Source of the DNA: Leptospira saintgironsiae
Lineage (GTDB): Bacteria > Spirochaetota > Leptospiria > Leptospirales > Leptospiraceae
Length of the DNA: 64,000 bases
Assembly: GCF_002811765.1 (NCBI RefSeq)
Contig: NZ_NPDR01000003.1
Span: forward strand, 248,001-312,000
Reading direction: 5' to 3'
In this document: positions 44,123 through 53,173 of the stretch, one piece after another
How the letters are laid out: each line of letters opens with the position of its first letter
Numbering within the stretch: the first letter of the stretch is position 1
Notes under the pieces: generated by a model
Told to the model about the DNA's origin: nothing
The model's database searches: none
Seen by the model: only the letters and a program-made list of their open reading frames with translations
Made by a program: the position numbers and the translations under genes

Positions 44123-44794
44123 TCAGACAAGTTCGTACTTTTTCTTCTGCTTTTTATCTTCCGGATCCAAGATGAATCTTTCCGGATGGAACACAATATT
44201 CCAATATCTTTTGGAATAAGCGACTACTCCAATACTTAAGACCAAGACCAACACATAACCTGAATATTCAGGATGAAGGAAGAAATGATTTTCAGGTAAA
44301 GTAGGGCCGATCAGAGGCAAGGTCATATACCATAAAACTGCTGCAGCAACGAGGCCCACACCAATCTTACCCCACCAATTCGGTTTTCCTTGGATCCCTC
44401 TTTTTAAATATAAGAATCCGCCCAACCAAACTCCCAAAGTTTCTCGGAGAATATAAATGAGAAGGATCCAGAGTGGAAACTGATAATAATGAACAATTAC
44501 CGAGAGTCCTCCGATGGTAACGAATTTATCGCAGATCGGATCCAGATATTTTCCCAAGACCGATTCTTGAGAGAGAAGCCTTGCTAGAAACCCGTCTAGA
44601 AAATCGGTGAGAACTGCAAGCACACAGGTACCGATTGCTAAAAATAAATATTCGCTGCTACGAGGAGACTCGATATGTTTGCGAGTAAATTGTATAAAAA
44701 AAGGAAGAAGCAAAACTCTGGAGACGGATAGAAAATTTGAAAGAGTAAACACCCTCTCTTCGAGTAGATCCTTTGGTTTTTTTTCGTGAAGCAT
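44123..44794 (-). CDS. pgsA: CDP-alcohol phosphatidyltransferase, PgsA-like
   Basis: Inner-membrane enzyme making phosphatidylglycerol phosphate from CDP-diacylglycerol and glycerol-3-phosphate. The CDP-alcohol motif D-x2-D-G-x2-A-R-x8-G-x3-D-x3-D is complete: Asp64, Asp67, Gly68, Ala71, Arg72, Gly81, Asp85 and Asp89. Several hydrophobic spans fill 223 residues, a little longer than usual. The family also includes cardiolipin and phosphatidylserine synthases, so the exact product is inferred. It is a single gene between two tRNA genes. Confidence 0.83.
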   Translation of the reverse strand: MLHEKKPKDLLEERVFTLSNFLSVSRVLLLPFFIQFTRKHIESPRSSEYLFLAIGTCVLAVLTDFLDGFLARLLSQESVLGKYLDPICDKFVTIGGLSVIVHYYQFPLWILLIYILRETLGVWLGGFLYLKRGIQGKPNWWGKIGVGLVAAAVLWYMTLPLIGPTLPENHFFLHPEYSGYVLVLVLSIGVVAYSKRYWNIVFHPERFILDPEDKKQKKKYELV

Positions 44795-44919
44795 CTAATA
44801 AAGCCGTCGGTCGGAAAAAACTCCGCTATTGGAAAGGCTATGGAAGGGACTTAAAAATTCATCCCTTTTTCAGATAAACGAATTGACCCACAGGCTCTCT
44901 CAGAAATTATGTTCTTCAT

Positions 44920-44997
<78 letters not shown>

Positions 44998-45036
44998 AAA
45001 TTTTCCCTTCCATCTCAAATCCGACTGAAGAGCGGA

Positions 45037-46086
45037 TTAGATAAATTCTTCCGAATCCTTTTTAATAATAATTTCCCCGATCTCTTCCAAATCACGCAAT
45101 GCAGTAAGAACAGTATTTCTTGCATCGGTGATCTCTTTTAGGGTCACTTTTCCTCGGATATCCATACTTTCTAGAATATCATTGGCTCTGTTTTTGGACA
45201 TTGCTTCGAAGAAATGGATTTTGATCTGGTCGGAAGCTCCTCTGAGTGCTATCGCAATTAGATCATCATCTGCGATACGATTGATGAGTTGTCTCATTTC
45301 TTTTGAGTTAAGAAGAAGTACATCTTCGAATGTGTATAATTTTTCGCGGACCTGAGATGCGAGCTCTGGAGATTGTTCTTCCAATTCTTTTAGAATTGTT
45401 TCTTCCAAAGATTTATCCATATGGTTCAGGATATTTGCGAGAGCTTCCGCTCCACCTGCTTCGCTGAATTCGGATTTATCTCTTTGTTCGTATTTTTTCT
45501 TCAGGACTTTTGCGATCTGGCGGATTGCATCCGGATGAGTTTTGGTAGTATTTGCGAGCCTAAGTGCCACCTTACTTTGAAGTTCTTTAGGTAAAAACTT
45601 AAGAGTTTCAGCGGCCTTTTTAGGATGTAAAAATGCAAGTGTGACTGCGATAGTTTGAGTATGTTCCGGAGCGAGTAGATGAGCAAGAGTTTGGGGCTCT
45701 GCATCGTTTAAGAAAGAAAAATCTTCCTCGGTGTCTTTTCTATCCAGTTTTCCTAATATGTTTTCGGATTTCTCTTTGCCTAAAGACTTTTGGAGTAATT
45801 CTCTTGCGGTTTCTATTCCGCCTCTGGATTCTGCTGCCAGATCTTTGAGTGAACCTTGGAAATCCAAAAGGACTTCTTCTTTTTCGGACTTGCTGATTGT
45901 TTTGATCTTTGCCATTTCCTGGACGATCTCTTCAATCAACTTCTCGTCCAGTTGGGCTAACGCCTTGGCCGCAGCATCCTTGTCTAAGGATAGAAGTAGC
46001 ATTGCTGCCTTTTTAACTTTTTGGTCTCTTATTTTAAGATTGGAATCCTGATCCACTGCTTCTTTGCCCACTAAAAAATCAGGCAA
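45037..46086 (-). CDS. fliG: FliG paralogue (flagellar motor switch protein family)
   Basis: A 349-residue protein with N-terminal, middle and C-terminal FliG domains. The middle-domain motif normally EHPQ reads EHTQ at residues 141-144. By eye the C-terminal torque helix keeps Arg282 and Arg300 at the basic positions but has Ser307 and Met308 where the two conserved aspartates lie, and Thr315 where an Arg is usual. Spirochaetes carry more than one FliG, and this looks like the less motor-like copy. It overlaps the pdhC stop by eight bases, so it is probably expressed with the pyruvate dehydrogenase operon. Confidence 0.88.
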   Translation of the reverse strand: MPDFLVGKEAVDQDSNLKIRDQKVKKAAMLLLSLDKDAAAKALAQLDEKLIEEIVQEMAKIKTISKSEKEEVLLDFQGSLKDLAAESRGGIETARELLQKSLGKEKSENILGKLDRKDTEEDFSFLNDAEPQTLAHLLAPEHTQTIAVTLAFLHPKKAAETLKFLPKELQSKVALRLANTTKTHPDAIRQIAKVLKKKYEQRDKSEFSEAGGAEALANILNHMDKSLEETILKELEEQSPELASQVREKLYTFEDVLLLNSKEMRQLINRIADDDLIAIALRGASDQIKIHFFEAMSKNRANDILESMDIRGKVTLKEITDARNTVLTALRDLEEIGEIIIKKDSEEFI

Positions 46087-47392
46087 GTAACCGAAGAGGA
46101 TGTTCCAGAAAATTTCGAAACACTTCCAACCAACCGGCTCCCACCGCGCCGTCTACCACTCTATGATCACAGGAAAGGCAGACTGAAAGAGTTTTTCCGG
46201 GGACTATACTTCCGTTTTTGATTACAGGTTTAGATACCACGTTTCCTACTGCGAGGATTGCAGCCTCAGGTTCGTTGATTACCGCTGCAAAACGATTCAT
46301 TCCGAACATTCCCAAATTGGAAACAGTGAAGGTTCCGTCTGAAAACTCTTCCGGTTTGAGTTTTCGTTCCCTTGCACGGGAAGCAAGCTCTTTTACCGTC
46401 CTACCGATTTCCAAAACAGACCTTTTGTCTGCGTTTCTTACATAAGGAGTAATGAGTCCACCTTCGATAGAAACTGCTACACCAATATCCACTCTTCCAT
46501 GTTTAAGGATATGATCTTCTCTCCAGGAAGAATTTACTTCGGGTACGTTTAGGAGCGCAAGCGCGGAAGCTCTTATGATAAAATCATTTATACTAAGTTT
46601 GATCTCTTCTCCTGATTCTTTTAGATCAGAGTTAAAGTTTTCTCTCAAATGAACAAGAGCGTCTGCGTCAATTTCCATATCCAAATAGAAATGAGGTTGG
46701 TGGGTTTTAGAATGAACCAATCTTGATGCGATTGTTTTTCTCATTCCTGATATTGGAAGTTTCTCTTCTTGTACAATTTCTCCAGCAAATGGAGATATTC
46801 CGCTAGACGAAAATGCAGAGATCCCGTTTTCAATATCTCGTTTGATAATTCTTCCGTCTGGTCCACTTCCTCGAACCTTGGAAAGATCGATTCCACTTTC
46901 TTCCGCTAGTCTTTTGGCCAAAGGAGAAGCTTTGACTCTTCCTTCTAAAGCAGAAGGAGAAAGTCCTCTGGAAACTGGGTTTTCTTTAGGAGTTGGGGGT
47001 TCTTCTTCAGGCTCTGGGATTGTCGAAGATACTACATTTTCTACTTTTTTAGGCGCTGGGTTGGGAGAAGGCGAGGCCACAGGAGCTGCCGCTGGGGTAG
47101 ATATGGCAGTAGATCTGGATTTTGCTTCCGAAAGTAGGGAAGTGATATCTTCTCCCGCTTTACCTATGATTGCAACCGGAGCTCCTACGGGAAGTTTGGC
47201 TCCTTCCTGGGCTAAAATTTCTAAAATCACCCCGGAGTCGAATGCCTCCATTTCCATGACCGCTTTGTCAGTTTCGACCTCGGCTAATATTTCTCCGGGA
47301 GCGACCGAGTCACCCTTCTTCTTTAGCCATTTTACCAAAACACCTTCCGACATGGTCGGAGAAAGCTGGGTCATCTCGGAAATTTTTGCCAT
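46079..47392 (-). CDS. pdhC: Pyruvate dehydrogenase E2, dihydrolipoamide acetyltransferase
   Basis: Core of the pyruvate dehydrogenase complex, passing acetyl to CoA. One lipoyl domain (residues about 1-78) holds the lipoyl Lys43 in VETDKAVMEME. A Pro/Ala-rich linker follows, then the subunit-binding domain (SPLAKRLAEESGIDLSKVRG, residues about 155-190). The catalytic domain ends with CDHRVVDGAVG, containing the active His. The 437 residues are normal. The E3 gene is absent here. It overlaps fliG downstream; a 24-bp palindrome separates it from pdhB. Confidence 0.93.
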   Translation of the reverse strand: MAKISEMTQLSPTMSEGVLVKWLKKKGDSVAPGEILAEVETDKAVMEMEAFDSGVILEILAQEGAKLPVGAPVAIIGKAGEDITSLLSEAKSRSTAISTPAAAPVASPSPNPAPKKVENVVSSTIPEPEEEPPTPKENPVSRGLSPSALEGRVKASPLAKRLAEESGIDLSKVRGSGPDGRIIKRDIENGISAFSSSGISPFAGEIVQEEKLPISGMRKTIASRLVHSKTHQPHFYLDMEIDADALVHLRENFNSDLKESGEEIKLSINDFIIRASALALLNVPEVNSSWREDHILKHGRVDIGVAVSIEGGLITPYVRNADKRSVLEIGRTVKELASRARERKLKPEEFSDGTFTVSNLGMFGMNRFAAVINEPEAAILAVGNVVSKPVIKNGSIVPGKTLSVCLSCDHRVVDGAVGAGWLEVFRNFLEHPLRLLA

Positions 47393-47412
47393 GTATTTTT
47401 CCTATTTATAAT

Positions 47413-47436
47413 ATAATAATATTCGAATATTATTAT
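47413..47436. repeat. 24-bp perfect palindrome between pdhB and pdhC
   Basis: The AT-rich arms meet at TTCGAA (centre 47424/47425). Each arm is 12 bases and the palindrome abuts the pdhB stop codon directly. An AGGA ribosome binding site for pdhC follows it on the minus strand. It might form a hairpin that sets the pdhB/pdhC expression ratio, or bind a dimeric regulator. Confidence 0.6.
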
Positions 47437-48411
47437 TTACTTAATCATTTCTCTAACTTTTTTGATTATCTTTTCTTCACTCGGGAGAGAGGATTTTTCC
47501 AGGTTTGCCGCATAAGGCATAGGTACATCTTCCTGCGTGATCCTTTCGATTGGAGCATCCAGATAATCGAATGCTTCTTTTTGGATCAGATAAGCTACTT
47601 GTGCCCCGAATCCTGCCACATTCCAGCCTTCTTCCACTATGAGTACTTTGTTTGTTTTTCTGACGGAAGCCAAAATTCCTTCCTCGTCCAAAGGTCTTAT
47701 ACTTCTTAGATCTAAAACTTCGACAGAAATTCCTTCTTTTGCCAGTTTTTCTGCCGCCGGAAGAACATACATAAGTGCTCTGGACCAACTGACGATTGTG
47801 AGTTGTGTTCCTTCTCTTTTGATATCCGATTTTCCCATCGGGATCAAAAATTCTCCTTCAGGAACTTCTCCTTTGGAGCCATACAATACTTCACTTTCGA
47901 TGAAGATGGTAGGGTTATTATCTCGGATGGAAGTTTTCAAAAGTCCATAAGCATCGGAGGGCGTGTAAGGGGCGAGGACTTTGAGTCCTGGAATATGAGC
48001 ATACCAACTTTCGAAAGACTGAGAGTGTTGGGCTGCGAGTCTTCCTCCAGCACCACCTGCTCCACGGAAAACGATTGGGATCGGAAATTGTCCCGCACTC
48101 ATATAATTCATTTTTGCTGCTGAGTTAATGATTTGATCGATTGCAACAAGTGAGAAGTTCCAAGTCATAAATTCTATGATTGGTCTGAGTCCCACCATAG
48201 CAGCCCCAATTCCAACTCCTGCAAATCCGTTCTCTGAAATTGGAGTATCGATTACTCTCTTTTCTCCAAACTTAGCAAGCATTCCCTGGGAAACTTTATA
48301 AGCCCCTTCGTAATGTCCTACTTCTTCTCCCATGAGAAAGATATTCGGATCCTTCTCCATTTCTTCCGTCATTGCCCGATTGAGTGCTTCTCTATATGTG
48401 AGTACTGCCAT
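47437..48411 (-). CDS. pdhB: Pyruvate dehydrogenase E1 beta subunit
   Basis: Half of the thiamine diphosphate-dependent E1 that decarboxylates pyruvate. Its layout is normal: LTYREALNRAMTEEMEKDPNIFLMGEEVG at the start with the catalytic Glu, the APYTPSDAYGLLKT stretch near residue 146, and a C-terminal transketolase-type domain (SVEVLDLRSIRPLDEEG, residues about 221-237). 324 residues. Its start overlaps the pdhA stop by one base. A palindrome follows its stop before pdhC. Confidence 0.94.
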   Translation of the reverse strand: MAVLTYREALNRAMTEEMEKDPNIFLMGEEVGHYEGAYKVSQGMLAKFGEKRVIDTPISENGFAGVGIGAAMVGLRPIIEFMTWNFSLVAIDQIINSAAKMNYMSAGQFPIPIVFRGAGGAGGRLAAQHSQSFESWYAHIPGLKVLAPYTPSDAYGLLKTSIRDNNPTIFIESEVLYGSKGEVPEGEFLIPMGKSDIKREGTQLTIVSWSRALMYVLPAAEKLAKEGISVEVLDLRSIRPLDEEGILASVRKTNKVLIVEEGWNVAGFGAQVAYLIQKEAFDYLDAPIERITQEDVPMPYAANLEKSSLPSEEKIIKKVREMIK

Positions 48412-49391
48412 TATACATTCTCCGCATAAACGTGCTTGTATAGCCAGCCAAGAGGTGGTTCTTCACTTTTTTCAGCGAAGTCAACAGAATCCTCAACAGT
48501 TTTAAGAATGGTTTCGTCCATTTTAGTTAATTCTTCTTGGGCCCAGCCTGCGGAGAGTAGATCCTTTTCTGCTTTGATAAGAGGATCACCTTGTTTATAT
48601 TTATCTAATTCTTCTTTGGTCCTATATTTTGCAGGGTCCGACATAGAGTGGCCTCTGAATCTATAAGTGGAAATTTCCATGAGGGTAGGGCCTTCGCCTC
48701 TTCTTGCTCTTTCCACAGCAACCTTAACATGTTCTCTGACTTTTCGGACTTCATCACCTTCTATATGATCTCTTGCGATATCATAAGCCGCTGCTCTTAC
48801 GGAAACATCTTTGACTGAAAGTGCTCTATATTCTGGAGTTCCCATCGCATAGTGATTATTTTCGCAGATCATAACGAGAGGAAGTTTCCAAATTGCAGCT
48901 AAGTTCATTCCTTCGTGGAAGGATCCTATGTTTGCTGCACCTTCACCAAAAAAACATAATGTAACTGCGCCGTCTTCACGGTACTTGGATGCATATGCGA
49001 TACCGGCAGCAAGGGAGATATGTCCACCGACGATTCCATGTCCTCCCATGAAGTGTTTCTTCTTATCGAAGAAGTGCATGGAGCCTCCGTTACCGGAAAC
49101 AATCCCAGTTTTTTTACCGTATAATTCCGCCATGAGAGACTTGGGTTCTAAACCTCTGGCGAGTGCGTGGCCGTGATCTCTATAGGTGGAAACTATATAA
49201 TCTTTTTCTTCAAGAGCGGAGATCGCTCCCACTCCCACAGCTTCTTGACCGATGTATAAATGGCAGAAGCCGCCGATTTTGCCCATGCTATATGCCTTTG
49301 CGGAAGCTTCTTCGAAGCGCCGGATCAAAAGCATTTGTCTGTATAATTCTAAGAGATCTTCGGTTTCTTTTTTTGTTTTAGGTTGGCTCAT
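48411..49391 (-). CDS. pdhA: Pyruvate dehydrogenase E1 alpha subunit
   Basis: The ThDP-binding half of E1. The cofactor motif is present as FFGEGAANIGSFHEG...ICENNHYAMG near residues 160-190, with GEG in place of the common GDG. The phosphorylation-loop region TYRFRGHSMSDPAKYRTKEE near residue 255 is also clear. The 326 residues match the single-subunit alpha chain of Gram-positive-like E1. It leads a pdhA-pdhB-pdhC-fliG operon. A 460-base gap to the first flagellin gene lies upstream. Confidence 0.95.
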   Translation of the reverse strand: MSQPKTKKETEDLLELYRQMLLIRRFEEASAKAYSMGKIGGFCHLYIGQEAVGVGAISALEEKDYIVSTYRDHGHALARGLEPKSLMAELYGKKTGIVSGNGGSMHFFDKKKHFMGGHGIVGGHISLAAGIAYASKYREDGAVTLCFFGEGAANIGSFHEGMNLAAIWKLPLVMICENNHYAMGTPEYRALSVKDVSVRAAAYDIARDHIEGDEVRKVREHVKVAVERARRGEGPTLMEISTYRFRGHSMSDPAKYRTKEELDKYKQGDPLIKAEKDLLSAGWAQEELTKMDETILKTVEDSVDFAEKSEEPPLGWLYKHVYAENV

Positions 49392-49851
49392 AGTACTTTA
49401 GGAAATACGAAAACAATCGCAAAATATCTTCTTAGAACTAGGATATGCAAACTGATTTCCGAAATTTTTTGAAAAATGATCAGAGGCGGAGAAGGGGAGC
49501 TTCTTTTTCTAAAAAAATGCTTATGGAAATTTGCGATTCGTTCGAACTTTGAGATGAGCCCAAAAAAGGAAAATTTTTAGAAAAAATTCTCCAAATCCTT
49601 TTGCTTTCTTTCTTCAAAAATCGCTAAAAATCATCAAAAAACACTTAAAATTAGCGAAAAACTCCATTTTCGTTAAAATTAATCTATGCCAGGTGCTTCA
49701 CCGAAGATATATCTGAAGGAAACCCTGAATTTCCAGGTTTATCCCGGATCTCAGCCTTCATTTAAACATATAGAAAAAAGACCAAAACCAAACCAGCACA
49801 GATCCCGGCACGGACGCCGGGCTCATGATCTCAGTTTCAAGGAGGAAACAA
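49392..49851. other. 460-base noncoding region between pdhA and the first flaB gene
   Basis: No coding frame is credible. The centre is very AT-rich and holds arms TCGCTAA (49621-49627) and TTAGCGA (49651-49657); the second arm overlaps CGAAAA (49655-49660), which can instead pair with TTTTCG (49667-49672). This makes two mutually exclusive stems possible. Near the gene lies a GC-rich hairpin at 49804-49821. Promoters for pdhA (minus) and flaB (plus) must lie here, but no clear sigma-28 consensus is seen. Confidence 0.45.
49804..49821 (+). promoter_or_regulatory. GC-rich hairpin in the first flaB leader
   Basis: Arms CCCGGC (49804-49809) and GCCGGG (49816-49821) enclose ACGGAC. It ends about 30 bases before the ATG at 49852, and the strong ribosome binding site AAGGAGGAA (49839-49847) stays free. 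It may stabilise the mRNA 5' end. Position within the leader is an inference because the transcription start is unknown. Confidence 0.45.
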
Positions 49852-50697
<846 letters not shown>

Positions 50698-50706
50698 TTA
50701 GGACTT

Positions 50707-50757
50707 TCCGGCAGCGGGAGCAGTGATGCTCCCGCACCGGGAACTTTTCTGTAAAAC
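50707..50757 (+). terminator. Terminator after the first flaB gene
   Basis: Arms GCGGGAGC (50714-50721) and GCTCCCGC (50728-50735) pair perfectly around a 6-base loop, with CTTTTCTG downstream. It begins about ten bases after the flaB stop, so most transcripts of the first copy should end here and the second gene needs its own promoter. Confidence 0.7.
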
Positions 50758-50998
50758 TCCGAAGCCGCGTTAGCGGCTATCGTTGTCTACAGACCTAATG
50801 AAAAGGTACAGGAAAAACGTCGGGTCTAACATTCTTCTTTCCCCAATTTTTTTCCGGTTCCTTTTCCAAGGAGAAATTCCGAAGAAACGAAAACCGGGTT
50901 AGTAATAACCGAAAGCTTATTGTACTTTTGCAAGATTGCTGACGTTAGTCTGCTTTATTGCGGTTGATTGAAAATATCCTAGATCTCCTCGGGAGAAA

Positions 50999-51080
50999 AT
51001 GACCTGTCGGGTGGTCCGACCGGGTCCATCCCGGAGCACCGGACAGGTCATGTCCGATCGGAGGATAGGGAGATCCTCCG
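50999..51080 (+). promoter_or_regulatory. Long double-hairpin leader ahead of the second flaB gene
   Basis: The first stem pairs ATGACCTGTC (50999-51008) with its complement at 51042-51051; an inner CCGGG/CCCGG stem around TCCAT makes it a compound structure. The second stem pairs CGGAGGAT (51059-51066) with ATCCTCCG (51073-51080) around AGGGAG. The gene's own site AAGGAG lies 3' of both. The second stem contains both SD-like and anti-SD-like sequence. A post-transcriptional control element is the likely reading, untested. Confidence 0.6.
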
Positions 51081-51104
51081 GAAACTCTCTACAAGGAGTG
51101 TAGG

Positions 51105-51953
<849 letters not shown>

Positions 51954-51968
51954 TTTTCGGGAACAGGC

Positions 51969-52002
51969 GCCACCGGATGGAAAATTCCGGTGGCTTTTTT
52001 TA
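51969..52002 (+). terminator. Strong intrinsic terminator after the second flaB gene
   Basis: Arms GCCACCGGA (51969-51977) and TCCGGTGGC (51986-51994) pair perfectly around an 8-base loop and are followed by a run of Ts to 52002. It begins about 15 bases past the stop and is the best textbook terminator in the window. Confidence 0.93.
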
Positions 52003-52190
52003 TCCTAATCAATCCTTTGTTAAGGATTTTTAATATACATTTCATTCTTCCGAGCTTATCTCTTTTACTTTTCTAATCGTCTAAATCTTTTTTTTCTAAA
52101 TATTTCCTTTGAAAAATTTTAAAACGAAATACCAGTATTTTTTCTCGCCAACCCCCTAAAGCTTTATTTTGGAAATTTCCTAAAAATCAA

Positions 52191-52228
52191 TATTTAAGTA
52201 TTGACTTAATTAAGTTTATACTTAAATA
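52191..52228 (+). promoter_or_regulatory. 38-base nested palindromic operator/promoter of the arsR-type gene
   Basis: Outer arms TATTTAAGTAT (52191-52201) and ATACTTAAATA (52218-52228) are exact complements. A perfect 12-base palindrome, ACTTAATTAAGT, sits at the centre (52204-52215). Only the two bases on either side of that centre fail to match. Promoter-like TTGACT (52201-52206) and TATACT (52217-52222) lie inside. This is a probable autorepression site for the regulator starting at 52230. Confidence 0.7.
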
Positions 52229-52229
52229 T

Positions 52230-52556
52230 ATGGTCATGCAGGCTTTAGATGCAATTGCCGATCCAACCAGGCGCAAAATTTTAGAACTACTATTCGACGG
52301 TGAAATGGGAGCGGGGGAGATTGCTGGGCATTTTGATATAAGTAATGCTGCGATCTCACAGCACCTTAAGGTTTTGAAAGAATGCAATCTGATCCAAGTG
52401 AGAGTGGATGGGCAAAGAAGGATCCATTCCTTGGACTATAAAGGTTGGAAAGAGATCCAAGACTGGCTGGATAGAGCTAAAACTTTCTGGGAAGGTCGAC
52501 TAGATCTTCTGGAAAAAGAATTAAGGGCGAATAAAATAAAAAAAGGGAGAAGATAG
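52230..52556 (+). CDS. ArsR-family transcriptional regulator
   Basis: A 108-residue winged-helix regulator. The HTH is seen in ALDAIADPTRRKILELL (residues about 4-20), GEIAGHFDISNAAISQHLKVLKE (about 29-51) and the wing LIQVRVDGQRRIHSLD (about 55-70). There is no metal-binding ELCVCDL motif, so it belongs to the non-metal group that often sits beside an AHSA1-domain gene. No ribosome binding site is seen before the ATG at 52230 or the ATG two codons on, and the operator ends one base before it, so leaderless translation is possible. It is directly followed by the SRPBCC gene. Confidence 0.88.
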   Translation: MVMQALDAIADPTRRKILELLFDGEMGAGEIAGHFDISNAAISQHLKVLKECNLIQVRVDGQRRIHSLDYKGWKEIQDWLDRAKTFWEGRLDLLEKELRANKIKKGRR

Positions 52557-52558
52557 TG

Positions 52559-53110
52559 ATGAAAGATCTATCTGTGAACAAAACGTATGGAAGCTTCACT
52601 TCGGATTCCGAAGTTCGTTTCCAAAGATTATTACCTGGGCCGATTGAAACTGTTTGGGAATATCTGACTGATTCTGAAAAAAGAGGCACCTGGCTTGCTT
52701 CTGGAACTATGGAATTGAAGGTAGGTGGAAAAGTAGAATTAAACTTTTTGCATTCTTCTCTTTCAGATGAGAAAATTTATCCGGAAAGATTTAAGGAAAT
52801 GGAAAACGGTATTAGCGGAGTAGAAACGATCACTGCAATTGATGCTCCTCGTTTTTTAAGTTTTACTTGGCATCCTAATTCTGAAGTTAGTTTTGAACTA
52901 GTGGAGAAGGGAGAAGATGTTCTTCTTACTTTGAGACATTATAAACTTGTAGATGAATTCGGTAAACTGATGGTTTCGAGCGGGTGGCATACTCATTTGG
53001 ATATTCTTACTTCTAAACTTTATAAAGAATCAGTTCCTAAGTTCTGGCAAACATTTGCTCATCATGAAAATGTTTATGGTGAGACCCTAAAAAGTATCGC
53101 CAAGAAGTGA
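52559..53110 (+). CDS. SRPBCC/AHSA1-domain protein
   Basis: A 183-residue helix-grip protein of the AHSA1/START type. The family phrase is seen as LPGPIETVWEYLTDSEKRGTWLASG near residues 22-45, then RFLSFTWHPNSEVSFELV near residue 99 and the long C-terminal helix SSGWHTHLDILTSKLYKE near residue 140. The start is ATG 52559 with a GGGAGA site; the preceding GTG overlaps the arsR stop. Such proteins bind a hydrophobic ligand, and the ArsR partner may sense the same stress. Ligand unknown. Confidence 0.87.
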   Translation: MKDLSVNKTYGSFTSDSEVRFQRLLPGPIETVWEYLTDSEKRGTWLASGTMELKVGGKVELNFLHSSLSDEKIYPERFKEMENGISGVETITAIDAPRFLSFTWHPNSEVSFELVEKGEDVLLTLRHYKLVDEFGKLMVSSGWHTHLDILTSKLYKESVPKFWQTFAHHENVYGETLKSIAKK

Positions 53111-53115
53111 TCCTT

Positions 53116-53154
53116 AAAATAAAAAAGCCGACGAATTCTCGCCGGCTTTTTTTT
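53116..53154. terminator. Bidirectional terminator between the AHSA1 gene and the lipoprotein gene
   Basis: Arms around 53126-53131 (AGCCG) and 53142-53147 (CCGGCT) are preceded by a run of A and followed by eight Ts. Convergent genes end on both sides, so it likely serves both. Confidence 0.85.
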
Positions 53155-53173
53155 AAAATCGATTGTTAGTCGA

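Larger units (their letters stand above)
50698..51104. other. Hairpin-rich 407-base region between the two flaB genes
   Basis: At least four perfect or near-perfect stems lie in series: 50714-50735 (terminator), 50763-50778 (AGCCGC/GCGGCT around GTTA), 50999-51051 (10-bp arms) and 51059-51080 (8-bp arms). Between them is AT-rich sequence with a GGTTA/TAACC repeat near 50900. There is no open frame. The region therefore holds the terminator of copy one and the leader of copy two. Confidence 0.6.

Noticed and set aside
46842..47411. Plus-strand frame of 189 residues opposite pdhC
   Set aside because: It is a mirror of the Ala/Pro-rich E2 linker and lipoyl domain; the minus-strand reading has intact E2 motifs and operon context.
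49680..49830. Sigma-28 promoter for flaB
   Set aside because: I looked for TAAA with a GCCGATAA-like -10 in both flaB upstream regions and found no convincing pair.
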